From Deltaproteobacteria bacterium (GTDB lineage Bacteria; Desulfobacterota; Desulfobacteria; Desulfobacterales; C00003060), in contig QMMV01000047.1 of the NCBI GenBank assembly GCA_003647435.1, positions 1 to 9,564 on the forward strand: a DNA stretch of 9,564 nucleotides, written 5' to 3'. The first letter of the stretch is position 1; every line of letters starts with the position of its first letter. Made by a program: the position numbers and the translations under genes. Under the pieces are notes generated by a model. That model did no database searches. It saw only the letters and a program-made list of their open reading frames with translations, and was not told the DNA's origin. Positions 1 through 6,190 of this stretch are shown here, piece by piece.

Positions 1-46
1 AAATATTATTGTGTATGTCTGTTTTTTAAAAGAGCTAAAGTGTTAC
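1..46 (-). mobile_element. MITE copy A, cut by the window edge
   Basis: Read on the minus strand this begins GTAACACTTTAG and is identical over all 46 visible bases to the first 46 bases of the 66-bp copy at 8420-8485. The other terminus lies before position 1, so the target duplication cannot be tested; the base run after the visible end is AAAACAGC (47-54). Complete identity with a copy more than 8 kb away points to recent spread. Confidence 0.85.
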
Positions 47-248
47 AAAACAGCAAATTGATGACATTTGAACAATTCACATTTGGTCAATTCCCGGGAT
101 GACATCATTTTTCAACTCTCACGCCCGTATCGCAGGATATCTTGCAAATTTGGGTCACTTTAAAACGGCAAACATCTCCCCCCATTTCCGGGACGGCACA
201 GACAAATGCTTCTATCCCGGCCGGAAGGGCTAAGTTTCACAGGTAAAA
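47..248. other. Leader region of NAD kinase
   Basis: There is no gene here. I see a dyad CCGGGA (188-193) / TCCCGG (215-220) with a 21-base loop ending just before the nadK ribosome binding site. It could form a leader hairpin, but there is no T-run after it and it matches no riboswitch I know. I could not pick out a convincing sigma-70 promoter. Confidence 0.3.
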
Positions 249-1115
249 ATGAAAAACATAGGTATTATCGTCAAGGCACAGAAGGAAGCGATTGAGAAGG
301 CCAATAATCTGGAGGGCTGGCTTCAGAAAAGAGGCGTCCGCGTCTTCATCCGAGAAAATATTCCCGCTCCGATTACATCCCGGGATTCTTTGGTAGGAAA
401 CCTGCCGAAGGCTCCCCCGGATCTTTCCTGTATAGTTGTGTTAGGGGGTGACGGGACCTTCATTAGTGCCATCCGGTGGGTTCAGGATACCGGTATCCCT
501 ATGTTGGGGGTCAACCTTGGAGCATTCGGTTTCCTCACAGATGCCACAGTTCAGAATGTTTTTCCAATTATGGAAAAAGTCATCAAAGATGACTTTGAAA
601 CCGAAGAAAGGATCCTGTTGCTTGCAAAAGTGTTGCGGGACGGGAAGGAAGTTGCCTGTCAGACCGCAATTAATGATGTTGTAGTCAACAAGGAGGCGCT
701 GGCCCGCCTTGCCCATATACATACTTATATCAACGATGATTACCTGACCACCTTTGGGGCAGACGGCCTTATTGTTGCGACACCCACGGGTTCGACGGCA
801 TATTCACTTTCAGCAGGGGGGCCTATCGTTTATCCTTCTCTTCAAACCATTATCCTTACCCCTATCTGCCCATTTACGCTGACAAATCGCCCTCTGATCC
901 TTCCTGATACGGCCACTATCAAGATTAAGATAGACAAACGAGATTCAAATATCTTTTTAACCCTTGATGGGCAGGTCGGGCTTCACGTGACCCACCAGGA
1001 TATTATCACTGTGGAAAAGGCGGCGCATACAATTCGTATGATCAAAGTGCCGGGTCAAAGTTATTATGACGTGTTAAAGGAAAAGCTCAGATGGAGCGGG
1101 CGGTCATTACATTAA
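249..1115 (+). CDS. nadK: NAD kinase (ATP-NAD kinase)
   Basis: Cytoplasmic enzyme that phosphorylates the 2'-hydroxyl of NAD to give NADP, the only known route to NADP(H). At 288 aa it has the usual bacterial length. The family signatures are in order: GGDGT at residues 66-70 (nucleotide and catalytic Asp), NLGAFGFLT at 89-97, NDVVV at 142-146, TPTGSTAYSLSAGGP at 178-192, and LTPICPFTLTNRP at 203-215. The ATG is preceded by a modest CACAGG motif (about 5-6 bases away), and the first strand (KNIGIIVK) is the normal NadK N-terminus, so the start is sound. It converges on the CoA-binding protein gene; the two share 4 bases including both stop codons, leaving no room for a terminator between them. 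All key motifs are intact. Confidence 0.96.
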   Translation: MKNIGIIVKAQKEAIEKANNLEGWLQKRGVRVFIRENIPAPITSRDSLVGNLPKAPPDLSCIVVLGGDGTFISAIRWVQDTGIPMLGVNLGAFGFLTDATVQNVFPIMEKVIKDDFETEERILLLAKVLRDGKEVACQTAINDVVVNKEALARLAHIHTYINDDYLTTFGADGLIVATPTGSTAYSLSAGGPIVYPSLQTIILTPICPFTLTNRPLILPDTATIKIKIDKRDSNIFLTLDGQVGLHVTHQDIITVEKAAHTIRMIKVPGQSYYDVLKEKLRWSGRSLH

Positions 1116-1567
1116 TCGCGATCAGGGGTTTGCCTAATCATGTTCATATGTTCGATTTTTATGCACTTGCTCATTACAACCTGGAGCCCACGCTTACGAG
1201 CTTTTTCCGCTGACCGGTTGTGGGCGATGCCCTGCTGCATCCAAACCGCTTTAGCGCCGATTTCTATGGCATCGTCGACAATAGGAGGAATGGCCTCCGG
1301 TTTTCTGAATATGTCCACTATGTCTACGGGGAATGGAATCGCTTTTATGTTGGGATAAGACTTTTCGCCCAGTATCTCTTTTTGCCCGGGATTTACCGGC
1401 ACGATCACGTAGCCTTGCTCTTTTAGATACTTTGCTACCTTGTAACTGTCTCTTACAGGCTTGGGAGAAAGGCCAACAATGGCCACAATTCTGGAGTTTT
1501 TAAGAATTGCCTTGATCTCTTCAGACGGCGGATTGTACTCAGGCAACTCGCACAGCATGCTTGACAT
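1112..1567 (-). CDS. CoA-binding domain protein (YccU/CoA_binding_2 type)
   Basis: A 151-aa single-domain Rossmann protein of the family related to the CoA-binding domain of succinyl-CoA synthetase alpha and acyl-CoA synthetases. Seen: IVAIVGLSPKP at 27-37 followed by the conserved RDSYKVAKYL, VPVNPG at 56-61, VDIVDIFRKPE at 81-91, WMQQGI at 109-114 and the C-terminal VVMSKCIKIEH at 130-140, which is typical of YccU-like proteins. The physiological role of the family is not settled; nucleotide or CoA binding is inferred from the fold. The start is supported by a strong AGGAGAAGG ribosome site about 5 bases before the ATG (a second Met at residue 4 is less well placed). Its upstream side is crowded by repeat elements, the nearest beginning 33 bases away at 1601. 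Its 3' end overlaps nadK by 4 bases. Confidence 0.88.
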   Translation of the reverse strand: MSSMLCELPEYNPPSEEIKAILKNSRIVAIVGLSPKPVRDSYKVAKYLKEQGYVIVPVNPGQKEILGEKSYPNIKAIPFPVDIVDIFRKPEAIPPIVDDAIEIGAKAVWMQQGIAHNRSAEKARKRGLQVVMSKCIKIEHMNMIRQTPDRD

Positions 1568-1641
1568 AACCTTCTCCTATTGAAATATTATCTTGGATTC
1601 GTAAGGATCCAGGTTTTTGAAAACATCCGGATCTATTTTTA

Positions 1642-1649
1642 AAAGAGCT
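1642..1649. repeat. Target-site duplication of copy C, left
   Basis: AAAGAGCT, repeated exactly at 1922-1929 on the other side of the 272-bp element. The duplicated target lies within the terminal repeat of the older copy B. Confidence 0.85.
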
Positions 1650-1921
1650 GTAACACTTTAGCTCTTTTAAAAAACAGATATACGGAACGGATAGGCCATC
1701 CGATTGGAGACCGTCTCAAACTCGAGCCTAACTGAGCGTACAGAAAAAACAGCGCTTAGGAGTTCAAAGAAGATCCATTCGGTCACAATATCAGTTATCG
1801 TCAAGGAGGAATATCCACCCTACTGTTTTTTCTCAACGCTCAGTAATGCTCTCAGACAGTGAGCCAGTCTCCAATCGGATGGCCTATCCGCAATAATATT
1901 TTCAAAAATCTAAACTGATAC
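1650..1921 (+). mobile_element. MITE copy C, 272-bp long-palindrome form
   Basis: It starts GTAACACTTTAGCTCTTTTA and ends AAAATCTAAACTGATAC, the same termini as the 66-bp copy. Between them is an extended fold-back: a perfect 24-bp inverted repeat (1688-1711 with 1867-1890), then ACTGAGCG (1731-1738) with CGCTCAGT (1837-1844), then GAAAAAACAG (1743-1752) with CTGTTTTTTC (1823-1832). About 100 bases on each side pair imperfectly around a loop of roughly 70 bases (1753-1822). Perfect 8-bp duplications AAAGAGCT flank it. No ORF of note lies within. If transcribed it would be a long RNA hairpin. It looks non-autonomous. Confidence 0.88.
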
Positions 1922-1929
1922 AAAGAGCT
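1922..1929. repeat. Target-site duplication of copy C, right
   Basis: AAAGAGCT, identical to 1642-1649. Removing copy C and one duplication restores a continuous older element (copy B). Confidence 0.85.
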
Positions 1930-2011
1930 AAAGTGTTACTTTTGGTCCATTAGATAGCGTCGACAAAACTGAATATACCACACCTTTTTGCAATTGTTTA
2001 TAACAAAATCC

Positions 2012-2040
2012 GTATCGGTTTAGATTTTTGAATATATTGT
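2012..2040 (-). mobile_element. MITE copy D, one-ended fragment
   Basis: GTATCGGTTTAGATTTTTGA followed by ATATATTGT is a close match to the right end of the family read on the minus strand (GTATCAGTTTAGATTTTTGA). The similarity fades after about 2040 and the opposite terminus (AAAGTGTTAC) is absent, so this is a truncated remnant. Confidence 0.65.
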
Positions 2041-2084
2041 ATTTACTCAGGAATCCTGCCACCAAGGCACCAAGACACAAATAA

Positions 2085-2092
2085 GAAATAAT
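2085..2092. repeat. Target-site duplication of copy E, left
   Basis: GAAATAAT, identical to 2177-2184 on the far side of the 84-bp element. Confidence 0.88.
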
Positions 2093-2176
2093 GTAACACT
2101 TTAGCTCTTTTAAAAAACAGACATACTGAACGGACAGCCTATCCGCAATAATATTTTCAAAGATCTAAACTGATAC
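2093..2176 (+). mobile_element. MITE copy E, 84-bp form
   Basis: It begins GTAACACTTTAGCTCTTTTA and ends AGATCTAAACTGATAC. Its interior keeps GAACGGACA and GCCTATCCG, which correspond to the outer edge of the palindrome of copy C. It therefore looks like a copy-C-type element that lost its palindromic core. Flanked by perfect 8-bp duplications GAAATAAT. It lies 83 bases upstream of fumC in the same direction. Confidence 0.9.
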
Positions 2177-2184
2177 GAAATAAT
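2177..2184. repeat. Target-site duplication of copy E, right
   Basis: GAAATAAT, an exact repeat of 2085-2092. Confidence 0.88.
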
Positions 2185-2259
2185 CATTTTAGAATCCTGG
2201 TACGTTTGTGACTTTGCATCTGAACTATTACGAATGAGGGAACAGGGGGTTTTGGAAAA

Positions 2260-3651
2260 ATGGGAGAGGATGCCAGATTCAGGATTGAGAGAGACACGAT
2301 GGGCGAGGTGCAGGTACCCGTGGATGCCTATTATGGAGCACAGACCCAGCGAGCTGTGGAAAACTTTCCCATTTCCGGGAACAGGTTTCCCAGGGTTTTC
2401 ATTAAATCCCTTGGGATTATCAAAAAATATGCTGCTCAGGTGAATGCAGATCTCGGACTTTTGGACTCCAAGCTCGCCGGGGCAATTGTAGAAGCTGGTG
2501 ACGATGTAATAGCCGGAAAAATGGATGAGCAGTTTGTGGTCGATATTTTTCAGACGGGCTCTGGTACCTCAACGAACATGAATGCCAATGAGGTTATTGC
2601 AAGCAGGGCCAATGAGCTGTTGACAGGCACAAGGGACGTCAGATATCCGGTACACCCCAACGATCATGTGAACATGGGTCAATCAAGCAACGACGTGATA
2701 CCGGCAGCGATTCACATAGCAGCACAAATCTCGATTACCGAAGCTCTTCTTCCCGGGCTCAGAGTCCTTCATGAATCACTTCAAAAAAAAGCAGAGTCTT
2801 TCTCTGAAATTCTAAAGATTGGACGAACTCATCTCCAGGATGCAGTACCCATCCGACTCGGTCAGGAATTCAGTGGCTATGCCCGCCAGGTTCAGCTTGG
2901 CATTGAGAGAATCGAAACGGCCAAAAGGGGCCTTGCCGAGCTGGCGCTCGGTGGTACAGCCGTTGGTACAGGGCTAAATACCCATCCAGAATTTGCCCCT
3001 CGCGTCATTGGGCTAATCTCCAGGGAGACGGGATGCACATTTGTTGAAGCCGAAAATCACTTTGAGGCCCAGGCTGCTCAGGATTCCGTTGCTCAGACAA
3101 GTGGTACGCTAAAGACTGTGGCGGTTAGCCTGATGAAGATTGCAAACGACATACGATGGCTTTCATCAGGACCAAGGTGCGGTCTTGGGGAAATCAGCAT
3201 CCCTGCGCTCCAGCCCGGGTCTTCCATCATGCCCGGCAAGGTAAACCCCGTCATTCCCGAATCCGTGACGCAAGTTGCAGCACAGGTAATTGGAAATGAT
3301 GCTGCGATTACAATAGGATGTCAGGCAGGAAATTTTGAGCTGAACGTGATGCTTCCTGTGATCGCTTACAATTTATTACAATCGATAAAGCTTATTGCCT
3401 CGGCAGCAAAGAACTTTGCTCAAAGATGTATTGACGGCATCTCTGCAAATGAGGAGAGGTGCGGGGCTTATGTAGAAAACAGTCTGGCCATGTGTACATC
3501 TCTGTCCCCTGTGATAGGGTATGAACAAGCTGCATCGATTGCCAAAGAGGCATATGCAACAGGCAAGACCATTCGGCAGGTCGCTATGGAGAGAAAAGTG
3601 CTTCCCGAAGACCAACTGAATGACCTGCTCGACCCCGTTAAGATGACGTAA
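2260..3651 (+). CDS. fumC: Fumarate hydratase, class II
   Basis: Homotetrameric, iron-free enzyme that reversibly hydrates fumarate to L-malate in the TCA cycle (cytoplasm). The 463-aa length is normal for FumC. Seen in order: the N-terminal signature RIERDTMGEVQVP (8-20) with YYGAQTQRA (24-32), GTSTNMNANE (102-111), MGQSSNDVIP (139-148), GRTHLQDA (188-195) with catalytic-type His191, and the fumarase/aspartase signature GSSIMPGKVNP (320-330) carrying the mobile-loop Ser. These fit FumC better than aspartase (AspA) or argininosuccinate lyase, although FumC and AspA share the signature. The start is supported by the conserved RIERDTMG lying only a few residues in, so the later Met at residue 14 is too late; an AGGGGG motif lies about 11 bases upstream. 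It appears monocistronic, with MITEs upstream and a candidate terminator downstream. Confidence 0.95.
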   Translation: MGEDARFRIERDTMGEVQVPVDAYYGAQTQRAVENFPISGNRFPRVFIKSLGIIKKYAAQVNADLGLLDSKLAGAIVEAGDDVIAGKMDEQFVVDIFQTGSGTSTNMNANEVIASRANELLTGTRDVRYPVHPNDHVNMGQSSNDVIPAAIHIAAQISITEALLPGLRVLHESLQKKAESFSEILKIGRTHLQDAVPIRLGQEFSGYARQVQLGIERIETAKRGLAELALGGTAVGTGLNTHPEFAPRVIGLISRETGCTFVEAENHFEAQAAQDSVAQTSGTLKTVAVSLMKIANDIRWLSSGPRCGLGEISIPALQPGSSIMPGKVNPVIPESVTQVAAQVIGNDAAITIGCQAGNFELNVMLPVIAYNLLQSIKLIASAAKNFAQRCIDGISANEERCGAYVENSLAMCTSLSPVIGYEQAASIAKEAYATGKTIRQVAMERKVLPEDQLNDLLDPVKMT

Positions 3652-3666
3652 TTGTATGGAAGTGGT

Positions 3667-3715
3667 GGAGTGATGAAATAATAGAGGGGCCTTTGCACAA
3701 CCCCTTTTCCACTCC
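3667..3715 (+). terminator. Candidate terminator after fumC
   Basis: Two nested dyads: outer GGAGTG (3667-3672) / CACTCC (3710-3715) and inner AGGGG (3685-3689) / CCCCT (3701-3705), the inner arm running directly into TTTT. The inner loop is 11 bases and the T-run is short, so termination strength is uncertain. It starts 15 bases after the fumC stop codon. Confidence 0.4.
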
Positions 3716-3755
3716 TTTGTATGAACTTTTTGACCCATCCACGGGGTTGCTCACT

Positions 3756-3862
3756 AAATCACAGAAAACAGGGCCTGGCGGCCTCAAACAGTTTGTGATT
3801 TGCCCACTAATGCGGGCCGCCTGCCCCGTTGAATTTCCCGAAGGGAAGCCTATTTAACGGGG
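3756..3862. other. Three consecutive hairpins; possible structured leader or palindromic repeat
   Basis: Dyad 1 is AAATCACA (3756-3763) / TGTGATTT (3794-3801), with an inner GGCC/GGCC pairing. Dyad 2 is GCCC (3802-3805) / GGGC (3814-3817). Dyad 3 is CCCCGTT (3824-3830) / AACGGGG (3856-3862), with an inner TTCCC (3835-3839) / GGGAA (3843-3847) around a GAA loop. The three abut with almost no spacing, about 100 bases before the start of the small membrane protein. It could be a leader RNA of that gene, a compound transcript end for fumC, or a REP-like repeat; the sequence alone does not decide. Confidence 0.4.
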
Positions 3863-3945
3863 TGGACTTCGCCCGGCAAACAGACCAGACAGACCAGAAA
3901 GGTTCATAATTGCCGTTCAAGGGAGTTATGCAAAGGTCTAATAGA

Positions 3946-3951
3946 TGGAGG
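3946..3951 (+). promoter_or_regulatory. Ribosome binding site that decides the start at 3960
   Basis: TGGAGG lies 8 bases before the ATG at 3960. The longest reading frame would begin at an ATG at 3945, but that codon overlaps this Shine-Dalgarno sequence, so the downstream ATG is the likely start. Confidence 0.7.
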
Positions 3952-3959
3952 TTAAGGCT

Positions 3960-4283
3960 ATGAATAGATGGATAAAAAGATCGCTCGCTCTTGCAATTGC
4001 TGTCGCGCTAATTTTCAGCACTGCTGGATTTCAGGCTGTGGCACAAGATCAGCAGGTTGCAAACGAACCGACTGCTCCCGGCATGATCGCAGACCTTGTA
4101 TTGCTCAGACCTCTTGGAATTGTGGCAACAGCGGCGGGTACCGTCTTTTTCGTTGTCTCGCTGCCTTTTAGCGAGCTTGGTGGAAACAGCAAAGCAGCCT
4201 ATCAGAAGCTCGTCGTAGACCCCGCCAGATTCACATTTGGCAGGCCACTGGGCAAAATAGAAGGAGTTTTACCAGCCCAATAG
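3960..4283 (+). CDS. Small exported/membrane protein with paired RPLG motifs, function unknown
   Basis: A 107-aa protein. Residues 1-28 form a signal peptide: KR at 6-7, a hydrophobic core, and a likely signal peptidase I site after AVA (26-28). After a short polar stretch comes a hydrophobic segment, about 52-70 (LGIVATAAGTVFFVVSLPF), probably membrane-spanning. It ends in a short tail with KLVVDPARFTFGRPLG. The motif RPLG occurs at 50-53 and 95-98, either side of the hydrophobic segment. The plan resembles small hypothetical proteins I recall from proteobacteria, sometimes loosely labelled multidrug transporters, but it is far too short for one and I assign no function. It is a single gene, with structured DNA upstream, and its 3' end overlaps the ispH/ubiA gene by 15 bases on the other strand. 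Confidence 0.75.
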   Translation: MNRWIKRSLALAIAVALIFSTAGFQAVAQDQQVANEPTAPGMIADLVLLRPLGIVATAAGTVFFVVSLPFSELGGNSKAAYQKLVVDPARFTFGRPLGKIEGVLPAQ

Positions 4284-5996
4284 TTGCCATACGGCGCATA
4301 CGGCGGCGGTAAAAACGAAAATCGTTTCAATCAGGAACTCAAATCTGAGACCAGGAAGAAGTACTTGCTGTTCAAAGACTTTTACAATAGCGGCTAAGTA
4401 CAACACCGAAAGGAGCAGTCCATAGGAGGCTGTGCTGGCAACCTGCATAATCGGTGCGACAAGAAGGACGGCAAAGGAGATTAGCAAAAGGTGTTTCAGC
4501 AAGTGCAAGGTTTTCTTTTCTCCAATCACAATAGGCAGGCTCTCGTGTCCCACGATACGGTCCCCTTGCATATCCAGAATATCAAAAAAAGCTGTTCGCA
4601 CAAAGACCGTGATTGAGGCCCACAAGGTTACAAAAACTGTTGTCGGCGTAATCTTCAGCGATAGAGACAGACGCGGCAGCAGGCCTGTTACAACACCCCA
4701 GGCAACGGCAATCAACACCGTCTTTGAGCCCGGTATGTCGCTGATACGTTCGATCTTGCCGGCTGCTTTCAATGGCCGCGGGATCAGTTTGACTTTGTAG
4801 AGAAGGCCAAGCCCACTGATGGCACAGAGCACAAGAAAAGGAACAGGGCCGAGGGTAAAGGCCATGAAGAGCCCTGTTCCGCCTGACGCAAAGGCCAGGA
4901 CGAGAAGAATCAAGCGATTTTTGCTATAAAAGTTTGCCTTGTCCGGGTCATTGTAACGGACAGCATCGACTCTGATGAAGTTGTTTAATGTGTGCATTGA
5001 AAGGACATAACATGTCGCCATCAGGGCGGATGGCAGACTTGGCCGGCTTTCTGAGAGTATTGCACAGGCATAGCTCAAACATCCTGCCCCCAGCGCGAGA
5101 TATAGATTGCTCAAGAGAAGCCACTGCTCCATCCTGTAAACTGCCTGCTGCCATCGCCCCCTTGGGATGGACTCGAGTGCTCTGTAAACTTTTTTGATGA
5201 CCCAGTTAGGGGTGGAGGCCCCGGCTGTAAGACCTACGGCTCTCAAGGATTGCAGGGCGTGACGATCGAGTTCAGCCTCGCTTTCGATGTGGAAAGCAGG
5301 AACCCCCTGGTGTTGAATAACCTGCGCTAATCTCCGGGTATTGCCGCTATTGTGTCCACCCACCACCACCACCGCATCGACGCCGTTTGCCATTTTTCCG
5401 GCCTCAGCCTGGCGCTTAAGTGTCGAATCGCAGATGGTATTAAATACCTTAAAATGGGGGAACCTCTGTCTAATACTGTATGCGATGCGATCAAAGAGCC
5501 TGCCGTTCTGCGTCGTTTGGGCAACTACGATTGCCCGCTTGAGGCTCGGCAGAGTATCAAGGTCCTCCGGGTGCGTGATAATGTAGCCGCGGCCTCCAGC
5601 ATAGCCGAGGAGCCCCACAACCTCCGGATGGTTCCTGTCGCCCACGATAAGAGCGGCATAACCCTTCCTTGCATACGTTGCGATAATAGTCTGAACCTTC
5701 AGAACCCTTGGGCAGGTGGCGTCAATAATTGTATGGCCTGCGGCGATAAGCGCCTGCTTTGTTTGGGGTGGCACACCATGAGCCCTGATTACCACGGTTC
5801 CGGGTTCTGCTGATGAAGGATCATCGAGGATTCTCACGCCTTTTCCCGCGAGAATCTGTAACACCTGGGGGTTGTGGATGAGCGGGCCGAAAGTATAAAG
5901 TGGACCCTTGCAGTCTTTCGCGCTATCCAGGACCATCTCGACAGCCCTGCGCACACCCATACAAAAGCCTGCGGTCCTGGCGAGCTTGATTTTCAA
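4269..5996 (-). CDS. ispH: IspH (HMBPP reductase) fused to a UbiA-like prenyltransferase domain
   Basis: A 575-aa two-domain protein. Residues 1-280 are IspH/LytB, the [4Fe-4S] enzyme that reduces HMBPP to IPP and DMAPP at the end of the MEP pathway. The cluster cysteines are present (Cys12 in GFCMGVRRA, Cys95 in DATCPRV, Cys189 in NTICDSTLKRQ), with His41, His73 and His123, Glu125, TTQ (161-163) and GASTPNWVI (259-267). The diphosphate loop reads NSGNT (216-220) where E. coli has SSN. Residues about 290-575 form a hydrophobic domain with some nine membrane segments. It keeps the second UbiA aspartate motif, DILDMQGD (472-479), followed by the expected SLPIVIGE. The first motif is diverged: NNFIRVDAVRYND (338-350) instead of NDxxDxxxD. 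The domain is therefore UbiA superfamily, but prenyl transfer and its acceptor are unproven. The start codon is TTG, 8 bases after cooT, with no clear ribosome site, implying translational coupling. Last gene of a three-gene operon. Confidence 0.9.
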   Translation of the reverse strand: MKIKLARTAGFCMGVRRAVEMVLDSAKDCKGPLYTFGPLIHNPQVLQILAGKGVRILDDPSSAEPGTVVIRAHGVPPQTKQALIAAGHTIIDATCPRVLKVQTIIATYARKGYAALIVGDRNHPEVVGLLGYAGGRGYIITHPEDLDTLPSLKRAIVVAQTTQNGRLFDRIAYSIRQRFPHFKVFNTICDSTLKRQAEAGKMANGVDAVVVVGGHNSGNTRRLAQVIQHQGVPAFHIESEAELDRHALQSLRAVGLTAGASTPNWVIKKVYRALESIPRGRWQQAVYRMEQWLLLSNLYLALGAGCLSYACAILSESRPSLPSALMATCYVLSMHTLNNFIRVDAVRYNDPDKANFYSKNRLILLVLAFASGGTGLFMAFTLGPVPFLVLCAISGLGLLYKVKLIPRPLKAAGKIERISDIPGSKTVLIAVAWGVVTGLLPRLSLSLKITPTTVFVTLWASITVFVRTAFFDILDMQGDRIVGHESLPIVIGEKKTLHLLKHLLLISFAVLLVAPIMQVASTASYGLLLSVLYLAAIVKVFEQQVLLPGLRFEFLIETIFVFTAAVCAVWQLLGW

Positions 5997-6004
5997 GGCG
6001 GGTC

Positions 6005-6190
6005 TTATTCTTTTAAAATGACCTTGTGATTGACGAGGGAAAGTGCATGGATGTGAGCAGGTATGAACTTTTGATCCCCGAAAATATTGACAAGGCGAAG
6101 GCCATCATTTTCTGGTTCAACCTTATCAACTGCTTCCATAACAAGTTCCTCTTTCCCATTACGAATGATGTACGCATTTGCTTCACACAT
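6005..6190 (-). CDS. CooT family nickel-binding small protein
   Basis: A 61-aa protein matching the CooT family in length and pattern: N-terminal Met-Cys (Cys2 is the nickel ligand in the characterised Rhodospirillum rubrum CooT), then EANAYIIRNGKEE, VDKVEPE (21-27), LRLVNIFGD (31-39) and a C-terminal LVNHKVIL. CooT assists nickel supply for carbon monoxide dehydrogenase in R. rubrum; homologues elsewhere are of unknown role and are often annotated as predicted RNA-binding proteins. The family fit is seen in the sequence; nickel binding here is inferred from Cys2. An AAGGAG site lies about 14 bases upstream, inside the end of the DUF3842 gene. The ATG overlaps that gene by 8 bases, so the two are translationally linked. 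No CO dehydrogenase or other nickel enzyme gene is in the window. Confidence 0.82.
   Translation of the reverse strand: MCEANAYIIRNGKEELVMEAVDKVEPENDGLRLVNIFGDQKFIPAHIHALSLVNHKVILKE

Larger units (their letters stand above)
1601..1939 (-). mobile_element. MITE copy B, degenerate, split by copy C
   Basis: Joining 1601-1649 to 1930-1939 gives a 59-bp minus-strand element: GTAAGGATCCAG, then TTTTTGAAAA, ending TTTTTAAAAGAGCT joined to AAAGTGTTAC. This is a diverged version of the family consensus. The interruption (1650-1929) is exactly copy C plus one copy of its 8-bp target duplication AAAGAGCT. The flanks TTGGATTC (1593-1600) and TTTTGGTC (1940-1947) no longer match well (4/8), as expected for an old insertion. 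Confidence 0.72.
1568..2259. other. Gene-free AT-rich region filled with MITE insertions
   Basis: About 690 bases between the CoA-binding protein and fumC without a credible gene. It holds four members of one short inverted-repeat family (1601-1939 nested pair, 2012-2040 fragment, 2093-2176). A two-unit tandem repeat CACCAAGG/CACCAAGA lies at 2060-2075. The remaining 83 bases before fumC (2177-2259) should contain its promoter or leader, but I see no convincing -35/-10 pair there. This acts as an insertion hot spot between two core genes. Confidence 0.7.
3652..3959. other. Hairpin-rich spacer between fumC and the small exported protein
   Basis: About 300 bases without a gene. The first part holds the candidate fumC terminator. 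The middle (3756-3862) holds three consecutive dyads, annotated separately. Further on there is a 9-base tandem repeat, CAGACCAGA twice at 3881-3898, then the ribosome site of the next gene. I recognise no known riboswitch class. Confidence 0.5.

Noticed and set aside
1601..2176. CRISPR array, suggested by repeated similar blocks
   Set aside because: The blocks differ in orientation and length, have transposon-type inverted ends and target duplications, and show no regular spacers.
3376..3738. 120-codon minus-strand frame over the end of fumC
   Set aside because: Antisense shadow of conserved fumarase sequence with no features of its own.
3945..3959. Upstream ATG giving a 112-residue version of the small exported protein
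   Set aside because: It overlaps the TGGAGG ribosome site that serves the ATG at 3960, and the signal peptide reads properly from 3960.
3928..3963. 11-codon ORF whose TGA overlaps the 3960 start (ATGA)
   Set aside because: Its only purine-rich motif is 2 bases from the ATG, too close for a ribosome site; probably chance.
5352..5813. 153-codon plus-strand frame opposite ispH
   Set aside because: Antisense shadow of the conserved IspH coding region.
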